This document shows, one piece after another, positions 30,866 to 38,919 of a stretch of DNA of 38,919 bases. The stretch comes from Woeseiaceae bacterium. Its GTDB lineage: Bacteria; Pseudomonadota; Gammaproteobacteria; Steroidobacterales; Woeseiaceae. Every line of letters begins with the position of its first letter. The stretch's first letter is position 1. Below the pieces are notes generated by a model. It ran no database searches, was not told the DNA's origin, and worked only from the letters and a program-made list of their open reading frames with translations. The stretch lies in NCBI GenBank assembly GCA_028280615.1, contig JANQLK010000013.1:1-38919 (forward strand), in the 5' to 3' direction. Position numbers and translations under genes: made by a program.

Positions 30866-31723
30866 GTGAACAGTGAAGCAGACACTATCCGAATAGAGGA
30901 CCTGCGAGCAGCGCAGCGCAAGGCGGAGAGAACCTACAACGCCGCCGCCGATTGTTTCGACGCCGAGCCGTTGGCGTTCTGGAACCGCTACGGCCGGCGC
31001 ACGGTCGACCGCCTGCCGCTCCGGGACGGGGCAAGCGTGCTGGATGCGTGCTGCGGCGCCGGCGCCTCCGCGTTGCCGGCCGCGCGGGCCGTCGGTCCCC
31101 GAGGGACCGTCGTTGCCGTGGACCTCGCCGAACGACTGCTCGAACTCGGACGCAAGCGGGCCGACGCGGCCGGGGTGAGCAACATCGAATTCCGGCGGGC
31201 CGACATGACGGCGCTCGGGTTCCCGGACGGTCACTTCGACGCGGTCGTGTGCGTTTTCGGCATCTTCTTCGTTCCGGACATGGAAGCGCAGCTCGCCGAG
31301 CTGTGGCGAATGCTGCGTCCCGGCGGACGGCTGGCGGTCACGACCTGGGGTCCGGATTTCTTCGCGCCCGTCTACGATATCTGGCACGCGGCGGTCGGAC
31401 GCGTGCGCACCGATCTCCGCGGCGCGCTCGATCCCTGGGACCGGATAACGACCACCGCGGCCGTGCGCAGGCTGTTCGTTGACGCCGGGATCGATGCCGT
31501 CGACGTCGTTCCGGAGGCAGGTCATCAGGCCCTGACCGCGCCCGAAGACTTCTGGACCATCGCACGGGGCAGCGGGCTGCGTGGGACCATCGACGATCTC
31601 GATGCCGGGTCGGCGAAAGCCGTGCGGCAGGACATTCTGGACGCGATAGCCGCGAGGAAGATCGACAGCGTGCAAACGAACGTGATTTACGTCGTCGCGG
31701 CGAAACCCGTAAGCACTCACTGA
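30866..31723 (+). CDS. Class I SAM-dependent methyltransferase (UbiE-like)
   Basis: 285 residues, cytoplasmic. The SAM-binding motif VLDACCGAGASALPAARAVG, then GTVVAVDLAERLLEL, is followed by FDAVVCVFGIFFVPDMEAQL and the LRPGGRLAVTTWG motif typical of UbiE/Coq5-like small-molecule methyltransferases. The start is a GTG ten nt after the Cache-protein stop, so it is probably the last operon gene. The substrate is unknown. A thiol or sulfur compound would fit the DsrE context, but that is speculation. Confidence 0.86.
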   Translation: MNSEADTIRIEDLRAAQRKAERTYNAAADCFDAEPLAFWNRYGRRTVDRLPLRDGASVLDACCGAGASALPAARAVGPRGTVVAVDLAERLLELGRKRADAAGVSNIEFRRADMTALGFPDGHFDAVVCVFGIFFVPDMEAQLAELWRMLRPGGRLAVTTWGPDFFAPVYDIWHAAVGRVRTDLRGALDPWDRITTTAAVRRLFVDAGIDAVDVVPEAGHQALTAPEDFWTIARGSGLRGTIDDLDAGSAKAVRQDILDAIAARKIDSVQTNVIYVVAAKPVSTH

Positions 31724-31804
31724 GTTTAGAGGTCCGAATTCAGCCAGTCTCCCGGTTTTCGGAGCCTATAGTCGTCGCTCTGAGTCAGCTGGGGAGACAG
31801 GCGA

Positions 31805-32569
31805 GTGACCGCTTTGAACGGCAAGGTAATCATTGTGAGCGGGGCGAGTTCCGGGATTGGAAATGCCGCTGCACATCTGTTCGCGAAATCCGGGGCCAAC
31901 GTGATCGCGACCGCGCGACGGCAGTCCCAGCTGGAGCGACTCTGTCTCGATAGCCGTGAGTATCGGGGCTCGATCGTAGCGGTGCCGGGAGAGATAACCG
32001 ACCCGTCGCTGCACGAGTCGCTGGTACGGGCTGCAGTGCGGGAGTTCGGTCGCCTGGACGGGGCTTTCAATAATGCGGGAACGTTGGGGTCGGCGGCAGC
32101 GATCGAGGAGACCTCCGTTGAAAGCTGGCACGAGACGATCGACACGAATCTGACCAGCGCCTTGCTCGCGGCCAAAACCCAGATTCCGCAGATGAAGACG
32201 GACGGTGGCGGATCGATCGTTTTCACGGGCACGTTCGTGGGCCATACGGCCGCTTTTCCCGGCATGTCCGCCTACGCCGCGAGCAAGGCAGGCCTGATCG
32301 GTCTTGCCAAGGTCCTGGCAGTCGAATGCGCTCAGTCGAGGATTCGGGTCAACGTGATTGCCGCCGGCGGTGTAGACACGGCGATGGGGCGCAAATCGGC
32401 CCCGTCGCCCGATGCTCGTTCACAGGTCGAGAGTCTTCATGCACTGAAGAGGATCGCGAAGCCCGGGGAAATTGCAGCAAGCGCAAGATTTCTGCTCTCG
32501 GACGACGCCTCGTTCATAACGGGATCGACGATGATGGTGGAAGGCGGCGTTTCAATTAACAGAACCTAG
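31805..32569 (+). CDS. SDR-family oxidoreductase
   Basis: 254 residues, a classical SDR: SGASSGIG at 12-19, NNAG at 89-92, and catalytic Y157/K161 in YAASK. The usual catalytic serine is replaced by threonine in the VFTGTFVG stretch. The C-terminus has the GSTMMVEGGV segment typical of the family. The start is GTG, with GGGGAGA upstream. It begins 81 nt after the methyltransferase, so operon membership is uncertain. Base composition and codon use look a little less G+C-rich than neighbours. The substrate is unknown. Confidence 0.88.
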   Translation: MTALNGKVIIVSGASSGIGNAAAHLFAKSGANVIATARRQSQLERLCLDSREYRGSIVAVPGEITDPSLHESLVRAAVREFGRLDGAFNNAGTLGSAAAIEETSVESWHETIDTNLTSALLAAKTQIPQMKTDGGGSIVFTGTFVGHTAAFPGMSAYAASKAGLIGLAKVLAVECAQSRIRVNVIAAGGVDTAMGRKSAPSPDARSQVESLHALKRIAKPGEIAASARFLLSDDASFITGSTMMVEGGVSINRT

Positions 32570-32652
32570 CGTCGTGTTCCGAGACTGTCGCTCGCGGCTG
32601 CGCCGCTAACGCCATTGTTCCTTTGCCTGCATCGACACGATAAGCTTCGCCC

Positions 32653-33408
32653 ATGACCTACTGCCTCGCCGCCATCGTCAACGATGGCCTGGTCTTCGTC
32701 TCGGATTCGCGGACGAATGCCGGCATCGATCAGCTCGGCGTCTTCAGCAAAATGCACCCGTTTGCAGACCTGGACGGACGCTTCTTCACGCTGTTGAGCG
32801 CGGGCAACCTTGCCACGACGCAGGAGGTGGTGGCTCGCCTCAACCGCGACGTCCGCGAACAGGCGCCGACCAATCTGAGCAACGTTGCCCGAATTCGGGA
32901 TGCGGCGGACTACCTGGGCGCGATCAGCCGCGAGATCAAGGAGAAGATACCCGAGCAGCAGCGCGAGGCCGGCTTTTCGCCGGATGCCGACTTCATCTTC
33001 GGCGGCAAGATCGGCGATGCCCCGCATGCGCTGTTCCACATCTACTCGCAGGGCAACTACGTCTCGCCCACGCCGCTCGCGCCGTTCGTGCAGATCGGCG
33101 AGCAAAAATACGGCAAGCCCATCCTCGATCGCATCATGAGTGCCGATACCGATCTCGAAACCGCCGCGCTTTGCGGTCTCGTGTCGATGGACTCGACGAT
33201 GCGCAGCAACGCGAGCGTCGGCCCTCCGATCGAGCTCATGGTGTATCGTGCCGGGGTGCCGGGCATGCACACGCATCTCGTGTACCAGGAGGACGATCCG
33301 TACCTGCGCGAGATTCGCGAGGCCTGGGCCGACAACCTGAGGCTTGCCTTCGAACGGCTGCCGCCGCTTACGTTCCCGCCAACAAAGGTGCGGCTGGTCG
33401 ATTCGTGA
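32653..33408 (+). CDS. Anbu-type proteasome homologue peptidase
   Basis: 251 residues: a predicted proteasome-type Ntn hydrolase of the Anbu family. After Met removal the N-terminal Thr (T2) would be the nucleophile, with D18 (FVSDSRT) and K33 (VFSKMH) as the expected partners. Later LLSAGNLATTQEV and AALCGLVSMDSTMRSNASVG are family-like. Anbu proteins assemble into ring or helical structures; substrates are poorly known. The known partners, ATP-grasp and alpha-E proteins, are encoded opposite. The 3' end overlaps the convergent metallopeptidase gene by 41 nt. Confidence 0.92.
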   Translation: MTYCLAAIVNDGLVFVSDSRTNAGIDQLGVFSKMHPFADLDGRFFTLLSAGNLATTQEVVARLNRDVREQAPTNLSNVARIRDAADYLGAISREIKEKIPEQQREAGFSPDADFIFGGKIGDAPHALFHIYSQGNYVSPTPLAPFVQIGEQKYGKPILDRIMSADTDLETAALCGLVSMDSTMRSNASVGPPIELMVYRAGVPGMHTHLVYQEDDPYLREIREAWADNLRLAFERLPPLTFPPTKVRLVDS

Positions 33409-34351
33409 ACCGGCAGACGGCGGCATGCACGAAGTCGAGTTTCGCCGCTGTCGCGCCGCCAATCACGAACGGATAGGCATCGGCGAGCCCGAGGCTCCGC
33501 ATGACCTCGTTCAGGGCGATAGCCAGTCCGACGAAGTCGTCCCGCCAGTGTGCGTCGCTCGCCTCGGGCGCGAGGCCGTGGGTCGCCGCGGTTTCAAGCG
33601 TCGAGGCGATGTGCAGGTAGTGTGCCCAGGTCTCGGCCCAGTCCTCGGCCGGGTGCGCGCTCGCATACGCCGAGATGTATCGCTGCCGCCAGTCCGGCAT
33701 CGGCCCTTCGGTGTAGTAGCGCTGCATTGCCTCGTCGTAGCCTTCGCGTTCATCGCCGAACAGCTCCCGGGCGGCGTCCCGGCCTGCCGCGTCGAGCACG
33801 ACGTCGAAGTAGTAGTGACCGGCCTCGTGACGAAAATGCCCGAGTAAGGTCCGGTACGGCTCGTTCATGCGCACGCGCATTTCCTCGCGGTAAACCTCGT
33901 CGGCCTCGGCCGCGTTGATCGTGATCACGCCGGCGGCGTGGCCGGTGTTGACGTGCTCCTCGTGCACGTCCGGGTTGGTGCGCCGGTCCTCCTTGAACAC
34001 GAAGCGCAGATAGTCCGGATCGACGGGCAGGCCGAAACGCAACAGGTCATGCAGCAGGCGACGCTTGGATGCTTCGAGCTTGCGCCACCGATCGAGGTTC
34101 TCGGGTTTGGAGAGAACCGGGATCACGTCGCTGGTCCGGCACGACAGACAGAGCCCGCCGTCCTCGCCCGTGAGCCAGTTGCAGCGGATCGCCGCGGTCC
34201 GATTGGCACAGGCATTCAGGCCGTCCCCGGGCAGTGGCTCTGCTGCCATCGTCATCGACCGCGGGTCGAACGCGAGCTGGCGGCCGCAATGGCCGCAGCG
34301 TAGATTATCGAAGTACACGGCCCGCCCGCACGCGCAGGCAAACGGCTTCAT
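33368..34351 (-). CDS. Zinc-binding metallopeptidase with zinc ribbon
   Basis: 327 residues. The N-terminal zinc ribbon (C6, C8, C19, C22: CACGRAVYFDNLRCGHC) and further cysteines near 48-71 precede a metallopeptidase domain with HEAGH (H175, E176, H179) in LLGHFRHEAGHYYFD. A downstream EDWAETWAHYLH probably supplies further metal ligands. This matches the putative zinc-binding metallopeptidase family. Its start overlaps the alpha-E stop by 4 nt. It replaces the transglutaminase-like gene usually present in Anbu loci. Confidence 0.9.
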   Translation of the reverse strand: MKPFACACGRAVYFDNLRCGHCGRQLAFDPRSMTMAAEPLPGDGLNACANRTAAIRCNWLTGEDGGLCLSCRTSDVIPVLSKPENLDRWRKLEASKRRLLHDLLRFGLPVDPDYLRFVFKEDRRTNPDVHEEHVNTGHAAGVITINAAEADEVYREEMRVRMNEPYRTLLGHFRHEAGHYYFDVVLDAAGRDAARELFGDEREGYDEAMQRYYTEGPMPDWRQRYISAYASAHPAEDWAETWAHYLHIASTLETAATHGLAPEASDAHWRDDFVGLAIALNEVMRSLGLADAYPFVIGGATAAKLDFVHAAVCRFTNRPAAPLLAGT

Positions 34352-35277
34352 CCGCCGTCCCCGGGCAGGAACCAGGTTTCGACGACGGCGGCGTGCACAC
34401 CGCCGATCCGGCGCTGCGTGTCGTCCATGAGTTCGCTGATCGATTTTGCCGAACGCCCGCCGCCCGGCTCGAGCAGCTCGCGCACGGCGTCCAGGGCCCG
34501 AGCGGCCCTTTCACCCCTCGGCAGCGCGGCCGAGCTGACCTTGGCCTGCTCGACACAGTGCGCAATCGCGCGTGGAAACGCGGCATCGCGAACCAGGAAA
34601 TCGATGACCCTGCGGCCCTCGACCTGCGGCTGACAATACTGCCGGTACATCTGGAAACCGCTGACCGACTTGAGCACGTTGGTCCACAGGCTCGAACTGT
34701 AGCGCCGCACGAGCCGTTCGTTGTGCTGGATGGAGGCCGCGGCGACGTCGATGATGCGACTCGTCATATCGGCGCGTTCGACAGCCTGGCCCAGGGACAG
34801 AAAATGCGCGGGGCTGTGCCGGCTCATCGTGCCGGCCAGAAGCCCCGAGATCTGCTGACAGCGGCCAATGCACTCGGCGAGCACGTCGAAGCGATCGTCG
34901 TCGCGCGTGCCGGACTTGAGGTTTCGCCTGGCGTACTGGTTCAGCTCGTTGATCGCCTCCCAGGCCTCGTGCGGCAGCAGGTCGCGCGTGTTGCGGATAT
35001 TCTCGCGCGCCATCTTGAGCGAATACGCAAGCGACGCGTGGCTGTCGGCATCGGCGAGCAGGAACGCGAGGATGCCGAGCTCGTCGTCATCGCGGCCGCA
35101 CTGCTCGAACGACCGCTCGGCGCCGAAGATGCGCACGAGTTCCTGCCAGCTCACACCCGCCTCTTCGGGCAGGTCGAGCAGCAGCATCGAGTATTGCTGC
35201 ACGATGCGCGCCGTGTTCTCGGCGCGTTCGACATAGCGTCCGGTCCAGTAGACGCGTTCCGCGGCACGCGACAGCAT
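34348..35277 (-). CDS. Alpha-E domain protein
   Basis: 309 residues, almost wholly helical, starting MLSRAAERVYWTGRYVERAE, the hallmark of alpha-E (DUF403) proteins. Later LLPHEAWEAINELNQYARRN and FLSLGQAVERADMTSRIIDV are also typical. Its role is unknown; it is conserved with the ATP-grasp protein and Anbu, presumably in peptide ligation or processing. Its ATG overlaps the ATP-grasp stop by one nt (TGATG) and its stop overlaps the metallopeptidase start (ATGA), so the three are translated as a unit. Confidence 0.93.
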   Translation of the reverse strand: MLSRAAERVYWTGRYVERAENTARIVQQYSMLLLDLPEEAGVSWQELVRIFGAERSFEQCGRDDDELGILAFLLADADSHASLAYSLKMARENIRNTRDLLPHEAWEAINELNQYARRNLKSGTRDDDRFDVLAECIGRCQQISGLLAGTMSRHSPAHFLSLGQAVERADMTSRIIDVAAASIQHNERLVRRYSSSLWTNVLKSVSGFQMYRQYCQPQVEGRRVIDFLVRDAAFPRAIAHCVEQAKVSSAALPRGERAARALDAVRELLEPGGGRSAKSISELMDDTQRRIGGVHAAVVETWFLPGDGG

Positions 35278-36731
35278 CAGCTTACGTCCTCGATGATCCA
35301 GGTATCCTTGCTGCCGCCGCCCTGCGACGAGTTCACGACCAGCGAGCCCTTGCGCATCGCGACACGCGTCAGGCCACCGGCCGTGACCGATACGCCCTCG
35401 CCCTGCAGGATGAACGGACGCAGGTCGAGATGCCTGGCTGCGACGCCGCGGCCCGCGAGCGTCGGCGCCGTGGACAGGGCGAGCGTGGGCTGCGCGATGT
35501 AGTTGCGCGGATCGGCCTTGAGCAGGTCACGAAACCGGCCGTGCTCTTTCTTCGACGCGTGCGGCCCGACCAGCATGCCGTAGCCGCCCGACTCGTTCGC
35601 GGGCTTGACGACGAGCTCGGGCAGGTTCTCGAGCACATGATCGAGGTGCTTGGACTCCGAGCAGCGCCAGGTCGGCACGTTGGGGATGATCGGGTCCTCG
35701 TCGAGGTAATACTTGATGATGTCCGGCACGTAGGAGTACACGACCTTGTCATCGGCCACGCCCGAGCCCGGCGCGTTGGCGATCGATACGTTGCCCGCGC
35801 GCCATGCGCGGACGAGTCCCGGTACGCCGAGCATCGAGTCGGGGCGGAACGCCTCCGGGTCCATGAAAATGTCGTCGATGCGCCGGTAGATCGTATCGAC
35901 GCGGCTCAGTCCCTCGATCGACCGAACGTAGACGCAGTCGTCATCGCCCACGACGAGATCGCCGCCCTCGACGAGTTCGGCGCCCATCGTGCGCGCCAGG
36001 TAGCTGTGTTCGAAGTAGGCACTGTTGTAGATGCCGGGCGTCAGCACGACGATAGTGGGCTTGTCGCTGGCTGCCTGTTCGGGCGCGATCGACTCGAGCA
36101 TCGCCGACAGCGCCGTCGGGTACTCGCTGACCGGACGAACCTTGTGATTCTTGAACAGCGACGGGAACACCCGCTTGATGACGTTGCGGTTCTCGAGCAT
36201 GTAGGAGACGCCGGACGGCACGCGCAGATTGTCCTCGAGCACGTACATCGTTCCGTCGCCGCCGCGCACCAGGTCGGAGCCGCAGATATTGGCCCAGACG
36301 CCGTGACGCGGACTGACGCCCTTGCACGGCGCGAGGTAGTTGCGCGAGCTGTCGATGAGCTCGGCCGGTACCACCTTGTCCTTCAGGATTTTGCGATCGT
36401 TGTACAGGTCGTCGATGAACAGGTTCAGCGCCGTCAGTCGCTGCACGAGGCCTGCCTCGGTGTGATCCCACTCGCTGCTCGTGATCGCGCGAGGTATCAG
36501 GTCGAGCGGCCAGGCACGATCGATGTTGTCGCCTTCCGAGTAGATCGTGAAGCTGATGCCCATGTCGACGATCGTCTTGTCGACGGCCCGCTGCCGCGCG
36601 GCCAGCTCCCTGGGGTCCATCGCGCTGAAGTACTCGACGAGCCGGCTTGCGTGCGGCCGCGCAGCGCCGTCCGCGTCGACGAGCTCGTCTTGGAAACGGC
36701 CCGTGTCGTAGTCCTTTCCGGCGAATTGCAT
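35277..36731 (-). CDS. Circularly permuted ATP-grasp protein
   Basis: 484 residues of the type 2 circularly permuted ATP-grasp family (DUF404/DUF407). Recognisable segments are YNDRKILKDKVVPAELIDSS, GSDLVRGGDGTMYVLEDNLR, RVPSGVSYMLENR, LVVKPANESGGYGMLVGPHA and the terminal MRKGSLVVNSSQGGGSKDTW. ATP-grasp enzymes usually join an amine to a carboxylate, so a peptide-bond-forming role is expected. The ATG at 36729-36731 gives the typical N-terminus (MQFAGKDYDTGRF); the longer start at 36848 would overlap the divergent YccF start. It is the first gene of the three-gene leftward operon. Confidence 0.92.
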   Translation of the reverse strand: MQFAGKDYDTGRFQDELVDADGAARPHASRLVEYFSAMDPRELAARQRAVDKTIVDMGISFTIYSEGDNIDRAWPLDLIPRAITSSEWDHTEAGLVQRLTALNLFIDDLYNDRKILKDKVVPAELIDSSRNYLAPCKGVSPRHGVWANICGSDLVRGGDGTMYVLEDNLRVPSGVSYMLENRNVIKRVFPSLFKNHKVRPVSEYPTALSAMLESIAPEQAASDKPTIVVLTPGIYNSAYFEHSYLARTMGAELVEGGDLVVGDDDCVYVRSIEGLSRVDTIYRRIDDIFMDPEAFRPDSMLGVPGLVRAWRAGNVSIANAPGSGVADDKVVYSYVPDIIKYYLDEDPIIPNVPTWRCSESKHLDHVLENLPELVVKPANESGGYGMLVGPHASKKEHGRFRDLLKADPRNYIAQPTLALSTAPTLAGRGVAARHLDLRPFILQGEGVSVTAGGLTRVAMRKGSLVVNSSQGGGSKDTWIIEDVS

Positions 36732-36847
36732 GTGCCGTACCGTAACATGCCGGCCGGCGATGTTGAGGTCCGGCACCTGCGGCCCCGGATTGCGGTTAAG
36801 ATTCCGCTTCGTCCCTTTTTGGCCGGGCTCATGCCCGCGGTGCGCCA

Positions 36848-37222
36848 ATGAACCTGCTCGGCAACCTGGTCTTCTTCGTCTTCGGCGGCTTCCTGATCTT
36901 CCTGGGCTACGTGCTCGGCGGCCTGCTCCTGTGCCTCACGATCGTGGGCATCCCACTCGGCTACCAGTGTTTCAAGCTTGCCGGCGCGGTGCTCGCGCCA
37001 TTCGGACGCGAAATCTACGAAGTCGACCAGCCGCCCGGCGTATTGACGACGCTACTGAACGTCCTGTGGATCATCCTGCCCGGGCTCGAACTCGCGATCA
37101 TGCACCTCGTGCTCGCGGCAGCCTTCGCATTGACGATCATCGGCATCCCGATCGCGGCGCAGCACGTCAAGCTGATTCCATTGGCGCTGTTGCCGTTCGG
37201 CCGGGGGATGCGGGACGCCTGA
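36848..37222 (+). CDS. yccF: YccF-family inner-membrane protein
   Basis: 124 residues with two similar halves: NLVFFVFGGFLIFLGYVLGG, then LCLTIVGIPLGYQCFKLAG, and later the repeat LTIIGIPIAAQHVKLIPLAL. This is the YccF (DUF307) fold with four membrane segments and a GIP motif in each half. Function is unproven; in other bacteria the gene is often near membrane-stress genes. It is divergent from the ATP-grasp gene, 116 nt apart, so the promoters share that gap. Confidence 0.9.
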   Translation: MNLLGNLVFFVFGGFLIFLGYVLGGLLLCLTIVGIPLGYQCFKLAGAVLAPFGREIYEVDQPPGVLTTLLNVLWIILPGLELAIMHLVLAAAFALTIIGIPIAAQHVKLIPLALLPFGRGMRDA

Positions 37223-37233
37223 AATATCGCCTG

Positions 37234-37263
37234 AAAAAAAGCCCCGGCGGAATGCCGGGGCTT
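37234..37263 (-). terminator. Intrinsic terminator of the large acidic protein gene
   Basis: AAGCCCCGGC and GCCGGGGCTT form a 10-bp stem with a 5-nt loop (37239-37263). On the minus strand it is followed by a seven-base U-tract, so it ends the gene at 37283. On the plus strand it lies 17 nt after YccF and may also stop that transcript, though without a U-tract. Confidence 0.85.
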
Positions 37264-37282
37264 CGGTTGCTACGCCCGGTTG

Positions 37283-38919
37283 TTATTGGAACAGAGCCTC
37301 GTCGTACAACTCAGGCCAGGTATTGAGGTCTGTCACCTCCAGCGTGTTGATTCGCGCAACAATCAACGCCTGCCAGTCATCCATACCTTCGAAGCCGAAG
37401 TTGATAAAACTGTATTCGACGACGACCGCCCTGCCGCCAGGCATGTAGCGCAGAAGGCGCCAGAAGCGATTTCGAGGGGTTGCTTCGGGCTCACCGGCCT
37501 CGAGGCTTAGCGTATCGTCGCTCGGGAAAGACCACATCCATGGGATGCTCTCAGGTATGAAGCATCCGACCGCCGTGGCGCCGAAACAGGATTCCTCGTC
37601 AGAGCGGAAGAACAGCCTGCGCAGCGCTCCCCCATCCGTGAAGTCGTAGCCGAAAACGATCTCGGGATCGAGCCGTCCGTCAGGGAGGTAGAATGCCGCG
37701 GGCGGCTGGTTGACACCCACGTTCCAGAACAGCGGAATCTCCTGGACGAGATCGACGGCGAGCGTCGAACCGCTACCGTCGTCTTCGGCGATCCACGCAG
37801 CCGTGCGAAGCTGGACTTCGCCGTCGACCCGGTACGTGATCATCGCGAAGACGACATCGCCGTTCGTGTCCAGCGGCAAATACGTCCATGCATCGCTTCC
37901 GGACTCCAGCGTCAGGCCGTCGTCGGCTACCGACCACTGCATCGGATCGCCACCCAGCTCGCCGGCCGACGTCGTTCCGCCCTCGAGCAGCGTAAAGACA
38001 TTGTGCTGCAGCTGCCGGTCCGCGGGCTCGGTCAGCCTCGCGTCTTCGATGGCGTAGGCCAGCGGCAGTGCCCAGGTGTCACCGGCCGCGGGCGCGTCAA
38101 CGCCCGACTCCCGGCTCTCCGCGTTGAGCAGGACCTGCGAGCTGGATGCCTCGGTCGACTGCCCGACCGGCAGCTCGCCCTCCCAGCCCAGCAGGGTAAG
38201 CGTACTATCCAGGCGATGTTCGAGACTCGACACAACCCACGCCTGCAAGCGATCGCCGGCAGCGGCGATCAGCGTCACTTCCTCTTCGATCTCGGTCGTT
38301 TCCAGTTGGATTATCCCGGTGATAGTTCGATCGACGTTTTCCGCGACGAAGTCGACGACGGCCTGGTCGAACCCGAACTCATCGACCAGCCGCGCGGCAA
38401 GTTGCTGGTCGAAGAACAGGAAATCGGTCGACGTACGGTCCTCATAGACGACACTGATGACGCCGTCCTCGATGCTCCACGTGAACGGGTCGGCAAAATC
38501 CAGGGGCGATTCGGGATCGAAGACCGGCTGGTCGGAGAACCCCAGGTCATACGCAACACCGGTGCCGTCATCCGCAACCTCGACGACGTCGCCCGAAAAC
38601 GGCACCCAGCCGGGGACGGTAGCAGACGTCCAGACCGAGAGGCCCAGAAGTGACTCCGCATCGAAATCGCCGCGCACCGAGGGATCGGCAATTGTCGCGG
38701 CAATCGCGGCCTCCAGGGCGGCCTCGAACTCATCGGTAGGCTCGCCGTCATCGTCGAGCAGGCCGGCGTCGGTCAGCAGCGCTGCGATGACGCTGCGAAC
38801 GGTCTGCTCGCCGCCGCTATCCCGAAGCAGGCTGGCTATCGTTTCGCCCTCCGGTACCGGGATCAGATCGTCGTCGACAATCAGCTTGATCAGCGCCGCG
38901 AGCTCGATCAGTTCGTCGA
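37283..38919 (-). CDS. Large acidic protein, unknown function (5' partial)
   Basis: The frame stays open to the window edge, giving at least 544 residues; the start lies outside. I recognise no family. The protein is very acidic and rich in beta-strand patterns, with no cysteine cluster apart from SCFGATAVGCFIPES. A helical, acidic segment (LIELAALIKLIVDDD, later TVRSVIAALLTDAGLL) precedes repeated modules that read like FTWSIEDGVISVVYED and MQWSVADDGLTLESG; these may be diverged repeats of one domain. It is probably exported or surface-exposed, by composition. An internal GTG at 38677 is not the true start. Confidence 0.75.
   Translation of the reverse strand, partial: DELIELAALIKLIVDDDLIPVPEGETIASLLRDSGGEQTVRSVIAALLTDAGLLDDDGEPTDEFEAALEAAIAATIADPSVRGDFDAESLLGLSVWTSATVPGWVPFSGDVVEVADDGTGVAYDLGFSDQPVFDPESPLDFADPFTWSIEDGVISVVYEDRTSTDFLFFDQQLAARLVDEFGFDQAVVDFVAENVDRTITGIIQLETTEIEEEVTLIAAAGDRLQAWVVSSLEHRLDSTLTLLGWEGELPVGQSTEASSSQVLLNAESRESGVDAPAAGDTWALPLAYAIEDARLTEPADRQLQHNVFTLLEGGTTSAGELGGDPMQWSVADDGLTLESGSDAWTYLPLDTNGDVVFAMITYRVDGEVQLRTAAWIAEDDGSGSTLAVDLVQEIPLFWNVGVNQPPAAFYLPDGRLDPEIVFGYDFTDGGALRRLFFRSDEESCFGATAVGCFIPESIPWMWSFPSDDTLSLEAGEPEATPRNRFWRLLRYMPGGRAVVVEYSFINFGFEGMDDWQALIVARINTLEVTDLNTWPELYDEALFQ

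Noticed and set aside
1..38919. CRISPR array, prophage, insertion sequence or integrative element
   Set aside because: No regularly spaced repeats, transposase, integrase or phage structural genes are present; the tRNA at the edge has no adjacent integrase or duplicated 3' end.

Overview
The window is a 38.9 kb chromosomal segment with high G+C and densely packed coding. It most likely comes from a free-living, probably marine gammaproteobacterium. The pointers are a tRNA-Arg with encoded CCA, RND/MMPL plus DUF1302-type outer-membrane genes, TonB-dependent carbohydrate uptake, DsrEFH/TusBCD-type proteins, an Anbu proteasome-homologue locus and REP-like palindromes of the GTAGGAGCGGC type. A Woeseiales/Chromatiales-like lineage would fit, but this is inference. 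There is no phage, IS element, CRISPR array or rRNA.

Layout. 1-3.4 kb: tRNA-Arg(CCG), a LysR regulator divergent from an SDR oxidoreductase across a perfect palindrome, a DUF2797 zinc protein, and a DUF3127 protein ending in an SSB-like acidic tip. 3.4-8.8 kb: a REP-like pair, then a coupled trio of hotdog thioesterase, RND/MMPL exporter fused to a LolA-like domain, and DUF1302-type beta-barrel; together this looks like an envelope lipid or hydrophobic-molecule export path. 8.9-12.4 kb: an ECF sigma factor divergent from a membrane Ser/Thr kinase with a TPR-like region. 12.4-15.8 kb: an exported methyltransferase-like protein, a small periplasmic protein and a LytS/LytTR two-component pair, all leftward. 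15.9-23.1 kb: an alpha-glucoside utilisation cluster (GH13 alpha-glucosidase, LacI regulator, TonB receptor, SSS symporter) with two matching operator palindromes, one lying on a good sigma70 promoter.

23.5-24.7 kb: a short leader ORF, a hairpin and a strong UUCG-capped terminator precede an ABC six-TM protein that lacks an ATPase; the layout is that of an attenuator. 24.7-31.7 kb: a 7TM-DISM histidine kinase and NarL-type regulator are divergent from an eight-gene operon: three DsrE/DsrF/DsrH-like proteins, a chimeric 58-residue secreted peptide created by a 229-bp tandem duplication, two paralogous cysteine-containing secreted proteins, a Cache-domain protein and a methyltransferase. Two 18-bp perfect palindromes 33 bp apart sit between the two halves. 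This is the best candidate for an undescribed system. 31.8-37.2 kb: an SDR, then a variant Anbu locus (Anbu, zinc metallopeptidase, alpha-E, ATP-grasp) and YccF. From 37.3 kb to the window edge: a large acidic protein of unknown function, 5' partial.

Counts and pairings were made by eye. Family assignments rest on recognised motifs, not on database searches.
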